Of a stretch of DNA of 64,000 bases, positions 36,916-45,016 are shown piece by piece. The stretch comes from Variovorax sp. CF079. Lineage in GTDB: Bacteria > Pseudomonadota > Gammaproteobacteria > Burkholderiales > Burkholderiaceae_C. How positions within the stretch are numbered: position 1 is the stretch's first letter; each line of letters opens with the position of its first letter. The stretch spans positions 171,582 to 235,581 of the forward strand of contig NZ_FMZU01000011.1 of assembly GCF_900101545.1 (NCBI RefSeq), given 5' to 3'. A program made the position numbers and the translations under genes. The notes under the pieces are model-generated. The model searched no databases, was not told where the DNA came from, and worked only from the letters and a program-made list of their open reading frames with translations.

Positions 36916-38271
36916 ATGAGCACCGCATCGACCGCCCTCGAATCGAACCCTGCCCTGCGCACCGACGCCGCCTGGCTCGACGCGCACTGGATGCCCTATA
37001 CCGGCAACCGCAACTTCAAGGCCGACCCGCGCATGATCGTGGAGGCCAAGGGCGCCTATTTCACCGACGGCGACGGCCGCAAGATCTTCGACGGCCTCTC
37101 GGGCCTGTGGTGTTCGGGCCTGGGCCACGGCCGCCCCGAGATCACCGAGGCCGTGAGCCGCCAGATCGCCAAGCTCGACTACGCGCCGGCCTTCCAGCAT
37201 GGCCACCCGCTCTCCTTCGAACTCGCCAACAAGCTCAAGGAACTCACGCCCGCCGGGCTCGACTACGTGTTCTTCACCGGCTCGGGTTCCGAGGCCGCGG
37301 ACACCTCGCTCAAGATGGCGCGCGCCTACTGGCGCACCAAGGGCCTCGCCGGCAAGACGCGGCTGATCGGCCGCGAGAAGGGCTACCACGGCGTCAACTT
37401 CGGCGGCATCTCGGTCGGCGGCATCGGTGCCAACCGCAAGCTCTTCGGCCAGGGCGTGGAGGCGGATCATCTGCCGCACACGCAGCTCGCATCCAACGCC
37501 TTCTCGCGCGGCATGCCCGAACACGGCGCCGAACTGGCCGAGCGCCTGCTCGATCTGATCGCGCTGCACGATGCATCGAACATCGCGGCCGTGATCGTCG
37601 AGCCCTTCGCGGGCTCGGCCGGCGTGGTGATCCCGCCGCGCGGCTACCTGCAGCGGCTGCGCGAGATCTGCACCGCCCACAACATCCTCTTGATCTTCGA
37701 CGAGGTCATCACCGGCTTCGGCCGCTGCGGCGCGCTCACCGGCGCGGATGCCTTCGGCGTGGTGCCGGACATCATGAACGTGGCCAAGCAGGTCACCAAC
37801 GGCGCACAGCCACTGGGCGCGGTGATTGCGAGCAAGGAGATCTACGACACCTTCATGGCGGCCGGCGGCCCCGACTACATGCTCGAGTTCCCGCACGGCT
37901 ACACCTACTCGGCGCATCCGGTCGCCTGCGCCGCCGGCATCGCCGCGCTCGACGTGCTGCAGAAGGAAGACATGCCCGGCCGCGCGAAGGCGCTGGCGCC
38001 GCATTTCGAGAACGCCGTGCACAGCCTCAAGGGCAGCAAGCACGTGGCCGACATCCGCAACTTCGGGTTGGCTGCCGGCCTCACGATCGCCCCCCTGCCC
38101 GGCGAGCCGGCACGCCGCCCCTACGAGATCGCGATGAACTGCTGGAAGAAGGGCTTCTACGTGCGCTACGGCGGCGACACCATCCAGCTCGCGCCGCCCT
38201 TCATCGCCGAGAAGGCCGAGATCGACCGCCTCGTCAATGCACTGGGCGACGCGCTCGCGGAGACCGCCTGA
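36916..38271 (+). CDS. Class III omega-aminotransferase (beta-alanine:pyruvate type)
   Basis: 451-residue PLP aminotransferase. Blocks DAHWMPYTGNRNFKADPR, GLWCSGLGHGRPEITEAV and QIAKLDYAPAFQ are those of beta-alanine/omega-amino acid:pyruvate transaminases. DEVITGFGR (Asp262) binds the pyridine nitrogen, and Lys291 in NVAKQVTNGAQPLGAV is the PLP lysine. It would transfer an omega-amino group to pyruvate. The ATG at 36916 gives the family start; upstream in-frame sequence is antisense to the LysR gene. It may act after the importer and oxidase on the same pathway. Confidence 0.92.
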   Translation: MSTASTALESNPALRTDAAWLDAHWMPYTGNRNFKADPRMIVEAKGAYFTDGDGRKIFDGLSGLWCSGLGHGRPEITEAVSRQIAKLDYAPAFQHGHPLSFELANKLKELTPAGLDYVFFTGSGSEAADTSLKMARAYWRTKGLAGKTRLIGREKGYHGVNFGGISVGGIGANRKLFGQGVEADHLPHTQLASNAFSRGMPEHGAELAERLLDLIALHDASNIAAVIVEPFAGSAGVVIPPRGYLQRLREICTAHNILLIFDEVITGFGRCGALTGADAFGVVPDIMNVAKQVTNGAQPLGAVIASKEIYDTFMAAGGPDYMLEFPHGYTYSAHPVACAAGIAALDVLQKEDMPGRAKALAPHFENAVHSLKGSKHVADIRNFGLAAGLTIAPLPGEPARRPYEIAMNCWKKGFYVRYGGDTIQLAPPFIAEKAEIDRLVNALGDALAETA

Positions 38272-38289
38272 TCCGGCCGCGCGCTTCGC

Positions 38290-40458
38290 TCAAGGCAGCA
38301 CCACGGTGCTTTGAGCCCGCGCGATTCTCCGGTCCGCGTCGCGCTGCAACAGGAAGCGCTGGGCCACCAGGCTGTTGGCCGCGCCGGTCACCGCGGTCAC
38401 GAAGCCGGCCTGGTTGCCATAGAGCGATTCGATCGATGGCCGCGTGTCGCCGGCCGCGATGCGCGCCGCTTCGGTCTTGTGGAAGGGGATGAAGCTGCCC
38501 GACAGGTTCACCAGATCGACGATGCCCGGCGTGGCCACGTAGTTGAACTCGAGGCTGGTGCCCAGCGGCGCCTGCACGTCGACGTTGCGGATGCCGGCCT
38601 TGGTGAGGCCGGTGCCCGGATCGACCTGCGGTACCAGGATCGCGTAGTCCTTGCCCATGTATGAGGGTGGAACCACCGTCGGGATGCCGGACTCGTCCTG
38701 CGGCCTGTACTGCGGGCCGTAGTCGAGCAGCGGAAAGCCGTTGTAGCGCGCCAGATAGTTGAAGGCCGGAATCGCCGTCGGCGCGCCGCCGCCCGCGAGC
38801 GGCCAGGTGGCGCCCGCGATGGTCGGGAACACCAGCTGGTCGGGCCGCACCAGCGTGCCGTCGGCGAGCTTCGGCACCTGGCTCGCGGGCGGGGCGAGAT
38901 TCTTGACGACCCAATCCTCCAAGTCGACGAACAAGGCGCGGAAGGTATCGGCATGGTCCGTCATCGACCCGATCGGATACACCGCCGAGGTCGGACTGAA
39001 ATTGATTCCGGTCGCCAGGCTTCCCGTGCCGCTGCCGTGCTGCGTGCTCGCGTAGTAGTAGATGCGCGCATTCGCTGGTTGGACGAGGTCCGAGGCACCC
39101 AGGGCATCGGTCAACACCGGCGAGCCTTGCAATTGCCAGAACTCCGTGCCCGACAGGCCGAGGAAGAATTTCGGACAGGTGGCGGTCTCGGTGCAGCGCT
39201 TCATCACGCCGCCCGTGCGGCCCGAGATCGCGTCGGCGTAGTCGGCCGCCAGTCCGCGCGGCGCGGTCTGGCCGAAGGCACGGTGATCGGTGCGCAAGCC
39301 TCCGCCGCCGCCCGGCACCGCGAAACGCGTGTTGATGTTGGTCTGGCGCGCCGCAACATGGGCGTAGATGCCCTCGAAGACCTGCCCGCCGTCGAGCCGC
39401 TGATTGAAACCCAGGTGCAGGAAGGTCTTCATCGCATTGCCCGATTGCGAGGTGCCCTGCCCGATCGCATGGCGGATCTTGCCGGCGATCGGATTCGGGG
39501 TGCCGGCCGAATCGGCTTGCTGGCTCCTGAAGAAGGCGATCGTGTCGCGCAGCGCCGCGAGGCCGACACCCATCACCTTGGGATCCTTCGCGACGTACTG
39601 GAGCTCGTAAAGCGTGTTCGGCTGAAAGCCGCCCTTCAGACAGATGCGCGCGGGATCCGCCGTGCCCGGGAACGGGTTGTCCGTGGCGTTGCAGCTCGCG
39701 AACTTCCAGTCCGCGGCGGGGATCGCAATGCGCGGGTCGGTCTCGTTCACGCGGCGCGTCAGCAGATAGCCGGGCTGCGTGTTGTCGAGGCTCGCGGGCG
39801 CATACGGAATCATCGTGCCGTTGAAGACGCCGCCCGGCAGGCTGAGCGAAGGCGCGGCGGCCGAGGTCAGCAGCTCGGTGGCGTACGGCCCCGTGATCGA
39901 CGAACCGTCCTTGTTCTTCGCGACCGGCACCGTGACCGTCAAGCGCTGCGGTGAGCTCTTCGGAACGTCGCCTTGCCAGGCCGAGAACATCCACACGTAG
40001 CCGCGCTCGAAGAACACCGCATCGCTGGGATTCGCCGCGAGATTCGGCATCGTCAGGATGTTGCCGCGGTTCGGCGCGTCGTAGCGCAGCACGCCGCTGG
40101 CCTTGCTCATGTCCTTCGGCTTGAGCATCACGAAATCGGCGCTGTACTCGACCATGCCGCGCGCATTGACCGGCGCGAGATCGAGGTCCTGGATCACGGC
40201 ATTCTTCGGGTCCTTCGGATCGACTTCGCCGCTGATCGTGCCGGTCAGCTGTTCGTAGGCGCCGACGCTGCCGAAGCTGCCCGGCATGTCGGTGGTGGCG
40301 CTGATCGTCAGCTTCATCTGCGCCGCCGCGGGTGCGGACGCAGGGGGCGCAACGACGCCGCCACCACCACCGCCGCCGCCACCGCAGGCCAGCGTCATCA
40401 GTGCCGCAAGCGCGGCTGCGCACAGGACGCGGCAGCGTCCATTGATTCTCATCTGCAT
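38290..40458 (-). CDS. Secreted alpha/beta hydrolase-domain (PF20091-like) protein
   Basis: 722-residue exported hydrolase. The N-terminus has a hydrophobic signal followed by Cys25 and a run of nine glycines, suggesting an imperfect lipobox and lipoprotein anchoring. The block GQGTSQSGNAMKTFLHLGFN (Ser337/Ser339) followed by GGQVFEGIYAHVAARQ and RFAVPGG matches the 'alpha/beta hydrolase domain-containing' family PF20091. Substrates of this family are poorly defined; ester or lactone hydrolysis is the expected chemistry. The start at 40458 has GGAG 7 bases upstream. It is the last gene of a minus-strand unit with a Bug receptor and AtuA-like genes. Confidence 0.8.
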   Translation of the reverse strand: MQMRINGRCRVLCAAALAALMTLACGGGGGGGGGVVAPPASAPAAAQMKLTISATTDMPGSFGSVGAYEQLTGTISGEVDPKDPKNAVIQDLDLAPVNARGMVEYSADFVMLKPKDMSKASGVLRYDAPNRGNILTMPNLAANPSDAVFFERGYVWMFSAWQGDVPKSSPQRLTVTVPVAKNKDGSSITGPYATELLTSAAAPSLSLPGGVFNGTMIPYAPASLDNTQPGYLLTRRVNETDPRIAIPAADWKFASCNATDNPFPGTADPARICLKGGFQPNTLYELQYVAKDPKVMGVGLAALRDTIAFFRSQQADSAGTPNPIAGKIRHAIGQGTSQSGNAMKTFLHLGFNQRLDGGQVFEGIYAHVAARQTNINTRFAVPGGGGGLRTDHRAFGQTAPRGLAADYADAISGRTGGVMKRCTETATCPKFFLGLSGTEFWQLQGSPVLTDALGASDLVQPANARIYYYASTQHGSGTGSLATGINFSPTSAVYPIGSMTDHADTFRALFVDLEDWVVKNLAPPASQVPKLADGTLVRPDQLVFPTIAGATWPLAGGGAPTAIPAFNYLARYNGFPLLDYGPQYRPQDESGIPTVVPPSYMGKDYAILVPQVDPGTGLTKAGIRNVDVQAPLGTSLEFNYVATPGIVDLVNLSGSFIPFHKTEAARIAAGDTRPSIESLYGNQAGFVTAVTGAANSLVAQRFLLQRDADRRIARAQSTVVLP

Positions 40459-40494
40459 TTTTGTCTCCTCGGCTGCCTCTTCGGACAGCGACGC

Positions 40495-41460
40495 TTACTC
40501 GGCCTCGATGCCCGCCGCCTTGACGATGCGCCCCCACTTCTGCGATTCGCCGTGCTGGAACTTCGCGAGCTCCTCGGGCGAGGTGGTGAACACTTCGGTA
40601 CCGCTCGGCTCGTAGAACGCGGTCTTCGCAGCCTCGCTCTTCGCCGCCTTGACCAGCAGTTCGTTGAGCCGCTTGACCACCGCCGGCGGCGTCTTCGCGG
40701 GCGCATAGGCCGCGAACCAGTAGCCCATCTCGTAGCCCTTGACGCCGGATTCCGCGATGGTCGGCACCTCCGGTGCCAGCGGCGAGCGCTGGGCGCCCGA
40801 GACGCCGAGCGCGCGCAGCTTGCCGGCCTTGACCTGCGGCAGGCCGGTCGCGGTGTCGGTGATCATCATGTCGATCTGGCCGCCCAAGAGGTCGGTCACC
40901 GCGAGCGGGTTGCTCTTGTAGGGCACATGCAGCAGCTTGATGCCGGCCAACTGCTGCAGCAGTTCGCCGGCCATGCGGCTCGAGGAGCTGCCGCTGCCGA
41001 AGCTCAGCTTGCCGGGCTCCTTCTTCGCGAGCGCGACGAACTCGGCCACCGTCTTGGCCGGCGAGTTCGGATTCACCACCATGATCTGGCCGCCCTTGCC
41101 CAAAGCGGCGATCGGGCTGAAGTCCTTCACCGGGTCGTAGGGCAGCTTCTTGAACAGGTGCTCATTGGCGGCGTGCGTGGTGTTGGTGGTGATCAGCACC
41201 GTGTAGCCGTCGGGCGGCGCTTTCGCAACCTGCTGCGAGGCGATGAAGCCGCTGGCGCCGGCCTTGTTGTCGATCACCACCGGTTGCTTGGTTTCCGCCG
41301 TCACGCCATTGCCGAGCGCACGCGCGATCTGGTCGGTCGCGCTGCCTGCGGCAAAAGGCACGACGAAGCTGATGGGCTTGTCGGGGTAGGTCTGCGCCGC
41401 TGCGGCGCCGGCGCCCAGCAGCGCGGCGAAGGCCAGCGCGAGGGGTCGAATGCGAATCAT
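40495..41460 (-). CDS. Bug-family tripartite tricarboxylate transporter receptor
   Basis: 321-residue periplasmic solute receptor of the Bug/TctC family. The signal peptide is about residues 1-22 (ending AAAAQTYPDKP). Further landmarks are ISFVVPFAAGSATDQIARALG, the ligand-loop region DNKAGASGFIASQQVAKAPPDG and EVPTIAESGVKGYE. These proteins bind carboxylates and often occur without membrane partners, as here (no TctAB nearby). The start at 41460 has GGAGA about 8 bases upstream. It lies between the AtuA-like pair and the secreted hydrolase, which suggests that it captures the hydrolysis product. Confidence 0.93.
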   Translation of the reverse strand: MIRIRPLALAFAALLGAGAAAAQTYPDKPISFVVPFAAGSATDQIARALGNGVTAETKQPVVIDNKAGASGFIASQQVAKAPPDGYTVLITTNTTHAANEHLFKKLPYDPVKDFSPIAALGKGGQIMVVNPNSPAKTVAEFVALAKKEPGKLSFGSGSSSSRMAGELLQQLAGIKLLHVPYKSNPLAVTDLLGGQIDMMITDTATGLPQVKAGKLRALGVSGAQRSPLAPEVPTIAESGVKGYEMGYWFAAYAPAKTPPAVVKRLNELLVKAAKSEAAKTAFYEPSGTEVFTTSPEELAKFQHGESQKWGRIVKAAGIEAE

Positions 41461-41500
41461 GGTGATGTCTCCTGGATGAATGAATAAGCGAAGCGAAAGA

Positions 41501-41866
41501 TCAGGCATCGGCCGGGCCGATCAGCAGATGCGCCAGCGAGGCAGGCACCTCGATGGACATGTCCAGCAACAGGAAGGACAGCGCCTTGCCGTGCGCATCG
41601 AGGTTCAGCGCATCGTTGACGCCGCCGTCCAGCACATCGTCGAGCACGAAGTTCATCGCGTGCAGCTTCGGCAGCAGGAAGCGCTGCACGCGGCTCGGTT
41701 GCCGGTGGCCGAACTGCGTGGCCACGGCCTCGGGCGTGAGCTGTGCCACCAGCAAGGGATAGAACTCCGGATGCCAGACGATCACGCTGATGTTGGAGCG
41801 GTTGCCCTTGTCGCCGGTGCGGCCGTGGGCGGCGCGGAAGAGCGCGACCTTGCGCACCTGTGTCAT
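41501..41866 (-). CDS. AtuA C-terminal-domain-like protein
   Basis: 121-residue protein that corresponds to the C-terminal domain found fused behind the AtuA (DUF1446) domain in some proteins (block RAAHGRTGDKGNRSNISVIVWHPEFYP). Here it is a separate gene whose ATG overlaps the stop of the AtuA-like gene (ATGA), so the two are presumably made one-to-one and form a complex. Its chemistry is unknown. Confidence 0.75.
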   Translation of the reverse strand: MTQVRKVALFRAAHGRTGDKGNRSNISVIVWHPEFYPLLVAQLTPEAVATQFGHRQPSRVQRFLLPKLHAMNFVLDDVLDGGVNDALNLDAHGKALSFLLLDMSIEVPASLAHLLIGPADA

Positions 41867-43242
41867 GCCGCCTCCACGATCTCGAAGCGCACCGGGACCT
41901 GCTCCCGCGGCAACAGGCAGGAGCGCGTGTTGAGCCGCGGCGTGAGCGCCGTGCGCACGCCGCCGCCGCCGGCCGGGCCGCAGGTGTAGAGCGCCATCAC
42001 CTCGCGTGTGAGCCGCTCGGCCTCGCCGCGCTCCTCGTGCGTCGCGGCCACGCGCAGCCGCACGTCGCGCGCGCCGCTCTCGGGCATCGCGTCCAGCATG
42101 CGGCCGGCGTCGTCCGCGAAGATGCTGATCGCGCCGATCAGGTCGACCCGCAGCGCGAGGCTCGCGAGCCGCTTGCGCAGGATGTCGGCGGCCAGCCGTG
42201 CCCGCGCCTCGGCACGCGCGCCGGCGTAGGAGATCTCGCCTTCGGCCAGCCAACCGCCTTCGTAGCAGACGTTGACCTTGTAGTCGGCGGGCCGCGCATG
42301 GCCGCGCACGCCGGAGAGCGCGACGCGCTCGGGCCCGGCGGCGCTGACCTCGGCGTCGCCGATGTCGGCCACCACGTCGGGCGTCAGGTAGGCAGCCGGG
42401 TCGTGCACCTCGTACAGCAGCTGCTCCTTGACCGTGGCCTCGCTGAGCAGCCCGCCCGTGGCATCGGCCTTGCCGATGATGCAGAGGCCGTCTGCGTCGA
42501 TCTCGGCGATCGGAAAACCGATCGCCTCCAGGCCCGGCACCTCCTTGTAGCCCGGATCGGCAAAGTAGCCGCCGCAGACCTGCGCGCCGCATTCGAGCAG
42601 ATGGCCGGCCATGGTGGCGCGTGCGAGCCGGTCCCAGTCGTCGGAACGCCAGCCGAAGTGCGACATGGCCGGCCCCACCGTCAGCGACGGATCGGCAACG
42701 CGCCCGCACACCACGATCTGCGCGCCGGCATCGAGCGCGGCGGCGATCGGCTCGGCGCCGATGTAGGCGTTGGCGCTGACCAGGCGCATCCGGTCCATCT
42801 CGGTACCCAGCTGTTCGCGCAGCAGCGCGCGCTGCGCGGGCGCCGACAGATCGTCGCCTTCCACCACCGCAATGCGCGGCGCGTCGACGCCGAGCTCGCG
42901 CGCCATGCGGGCGATGTGGCGGGCGGCGGCGCGCGGGTTCGCAGCACCGAAGTTGCTGACGATGCGGATGCCGTGCGCCAGGCAGCGTGCAAGCACCGGA
43001 CGCAGCATCGCGTCGAGCAGCGGCTCGTAGCCCGCTTCGGGATCGGCGCGCCGGCGCAGCTGCGCCAGCGCGAGCGTCCGCTCGGCCAGGGTTTCGAAGA
43101 TCAGGAAAGCGCGCTGCTCCGAGGGGCCGTGCTGCATGCGCGCGATCAGTGTGTCCACCACCGGTCCGGCGGCATCGGTGCGGTCGCCCGAAAAGCCGGC
43201 CGCACAGCCGACCAGCAAGGGGGAAGCGGGCAAGTTGCTCAT
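41863..43242 (-). CDS. Acyclic terpene utilisation AtuA-like (DUF1446) protein
   Basis: 459-residue AtuA-family protein. Conserved blocks include CAAGFSGDR at the N-terminus, IRIVSNFGAANPRAAA, VVEGDD, VCGRVADPSLTVGP and YFADPGYKEV..GFPIAEID. AtuA is needed for growth on citronellol and geraniol in Pseudomonas, but its exact reaction is unsettled. Many homologues occur outside terpene clusters, as here: no atuC/F carboxylase is present. It is the first gene of the four-gene unit and is divergent from a LysR regulator (90 bases between starts). Confidence 0.85.
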   Translation of the reverse strand: MSNLPASPLLVGCAAGFSGDRTDAAGPVVDTLIARMQHGPSEQRAFLIFETLAERTLALAQLRRRADPEAGYEPLLDAMLRPVLARCLAHGIRIVSNFGAANPRAAARHIARMARELGVDAPRIAVVEGDDLSAPAQRALLREQLGTEMDRMRLVSANAYIGAEPIAAALDAGAQIVVCGRVADPSLTVGPAMSHFGWRSDDWDRLARATMAGHLLECGAQVCGGYFADPGYKEVPGLEAIGFPIAEIDADGLCIIGKADATGGLLSEATVKEQLLYEVHDPAAYLTPDVVADIGDAEVSAAGPERVALSGVRGHARPADYKVNVCYEGGWLAEGEISYAGARAEARARLAADILRKRLASLALRVDLIGAISIFADDAGRMLDAMPESGARDVRLRVAATHEERGEAERLTREVMALYTCGPAGGGGVRTALTPRLNTRSCLLPREQVPVRFEIVEAA

Positions 43243-43332
43243 GTCTCCGATCTCGTCATGCGGTGAATGTAGGTTTTAGGGCCTCATCCGTACAATCGAA
43301 AGTTTGGATGGATTCATTCACCATTCGAATCA

Positions 43333-44244
43333 ATGGCATCCCCAGACCTTTCCACCCGCCAGCTGCGCGCCTTTCTCGCGCTGGCCGATCTGCGCCACTT
43401 CACGCGGGCTGCAGAGGCCTGCCATCTCTCCCAGCCGGCCTTCAGCACCTTGGTCCGCGCGCTCGAGGAATCGGTGGGCACGCGCCTGTTCGACCGCAAC
43501 ACGCGCAGCGTGCAGCTCACGCCCGAGGGCCGGCTGTTCGAACCTTCTGCGCGCCGCCTGCTCGCCGACATGGGCCGTGCGCTCGCCGACCTGGGCGACC
43601 ACGTGGAGCGGCGCAAGGGGCGCGTGCATGTCGCGGCGCTGCCCTCGCTCGCGGCCGGCTGGCTGCCGGCGCTGTTCGCGGAGTTCCGCCAGACCTGGCC
43701 GGGAATCGAGCTCGCATTGAGCGATCAGCTGTCCGATGCCTGTATCGACCTGGTGCGCGGCGGCCAGGCCGATTTCGCGCTGGCGTCGGGCAGCACGCGC
43801 GTCGCGGATGCGGCCGAGCTGCGCATGCGCGTGCTGTGCACCGATCGCTTTCACCTCGTGTGCCGAGCCGACCACCCGCTGGCTTCCGAGCCGCGGCTCA
43901 CGCTGCGCAAGCTGGCGCCCTGGCCCTTCATCCACATGACGCGCAACAGCAGCGTGCGGCAGGCGCTCGAAGCCGCGCTGCATCCGCTGGCCATGAACAC
44001 CGTGCTCGAGGTCGAGCAGCTCGCCACCGTGATGGGCATGGTCGAGGCCGGGCTCGGCATCAGCGTCGTCCCGACGCTCACGCTCTACCAGTTCCGGCGC
44101 GAGACGATCGCCACCCGGCCGCTTCCGATGCCCCAGCTCACGCGCCGGATCTACCTCGTGCAACGCCGCGAGGGCAGCTTGTCCGCGGCTGCACGGGCGC
44201 TGCACGACATGGTGGTGGCGCGACTGGGGTCGCTGTCGGTCTAG
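43333..44244 (+). CDS. LysR family regulator, probable activator of the AtuA-like operon
   Basis: 303 residues. The N-terminal winged helix is LSTRQLRAFLALADLRHFTRAAEACHL with recognition helix SQPAFSTLVRALEESVG; the effector domain spans about 90-295. The placement, head-to-head with the AtuA-like operon, is the classical LysR arrangement. The 90-base gap between the starts is A/T-richer than its surroundings and is where the binding site must lie. An inducer cannot be inferred. Confidence 0.92.
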   Translation: MASPDLSTRQLRAFLALADLRHFTRAAEACHLSQPAFSTLVRALEESVGTRLFDRNTRSVQLTPEGRLFEPSARRLLADMGRALADLGDHVERRKGRVHVAALPSLAAGWLPALFAEFRQTWPGIELALSDQLSDACIDLVRGGQADFALASGSTRVADAAELRMRVLCTDRFHLVCRADHPLASEPRLTLRKLAPWPFIHMTRNSSVRQALEAALHPLAMNTVLEVEQLATVMGMVEAGLGISVVPTLTLYQFRRETIATRPLPMPQLTRRIYLVQRREGSLSAAARALHDMVVARLGSLSV

Positions 44245-44307
44245 CAAGGCGATCTCTTTCTACAACGGCCTACGCAAATGCCAGGCAGAAGGCGCTAGGT
44301 TTGGTTC

Positions 44308-44838
44308 ATGGACCCCTGGCAACCGAACTTCAGCTGGATCACCGAGCTGCTCGCCGTCGGCGGCAGCTTCCCCTACGACTGCGCGGAGCGGCTCGCGCGC
44401 GAGCATCGCATCCAGGCCGTGATCGACCTGCGCGGCGAAGCGATCCCCGATCCGCACGCGCTGCGCCGGCACGGCATCGCGCTGCTGCACCTGCCCACCG
44501 AGGACATGTGCGGCGTACGGATGGCAGATGTCGAGCACGGCATCCGCTTCGCGAACGAGTTTCTCGACGCGGGGCAGCGCGTGCTCGTCCATTGCGAGTA
44601 CGGCATCGGCCGCTCCGCCACGCTGGCGCTGTGCCTGCTGGTGCACCGCGGCTATGCGCCGCTCGAGGCGCTCGAACTGATGAAGAGACAGCGCCCCGTC
44701 GTGGCGCCCTCGCCGCCGCAGTTCGCATGCTGGTCGGCGTGGCTCGACGACTATCGCTTCTCCCGCGAAGACGTCGACTGGCGCTTGCCGAGCTTCGACG
44801 ATTTCAAGACCCTGGCCTACGGCCATCGGCCACGCTGA
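44308..44838 (+). CDS. Dual-specificity protein phosphatase-like protein
   Basis: 176-residue cysteine phosphatase with the signature VHCEYGIGRSA: catalytic Cys96 and Arg102 in a C-X5-R loop. The general acid is probably Asp66 in LPTEDMCG. The domain fills nearly the whole protein. Possible substrates are phospho-Tyr/Ser proteins or phospho-nucleotide/inositol compounds; none is indicated. The start at 44308 lies within nine bases of a CTAGG element, which, if it is a -10 box, would make the message nearly leaderless. Confidence 0.85.
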   Translation: MDPWQPNFSWITELLAVGGSFPYDCAERLAREHRIQAVIDLRGEAIPDPHALRRHGIALLHLPTEDMCGVRMADVEHGIRFANEFLDAGQRVLVHCEYGIGRSATLALCLLVHRGYAPLEALELMKRQRPVVAPSPPQFACWSAWLDDYRFSREDVDWRLPSFDDFKTLAYGHRPR

Positions 44839-44843
44839 CAGGC

Positions 44844-44869
44844 AAAAAAGGGCCCGCACGAAGCGGGCC
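44844..44869 (-). terminator. Rho-independent terminator of the indolepyruvate oxidoreductase gene
   Basis: On the minus strand GGCCCGC-TTCGT-GCGGGCC forms a 7-bp G/C stem followed by CTTTTTT. It lies 148 bases beyond the stop of the minus-strand oxidoreductase gene and six bases beyond the stop of the plus-strand phosphatase gene, where the A-run precedes the stem, so it acts mainly on minus-strand transcripts. Confidence 0.8.
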
Positions 44870-45016
44870 GAATGATTGCAGTCAGCAATCCCCCAGAGAA
44901 CCTGGGTCGCAGTGTCGGCGCAAACGGCCCGGGTACCGCGTGAAGGATTCGGCAAAAAATGCGAGCATCGATGGCGGCGGGCCGGATCGTCCGCGCACCT
45001 GAGAATTTTTCCTCGC

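Noticed and set aside
40360..40390. CCG/CCA-type triplet run in the secreted hydrolase gene, resembling a microsatellite
   Set aside because: It encodes the nine-glycine linker after the lipid-anchor cysteine, a common feature of lipoproteins. Slippage is possible but not indicated.
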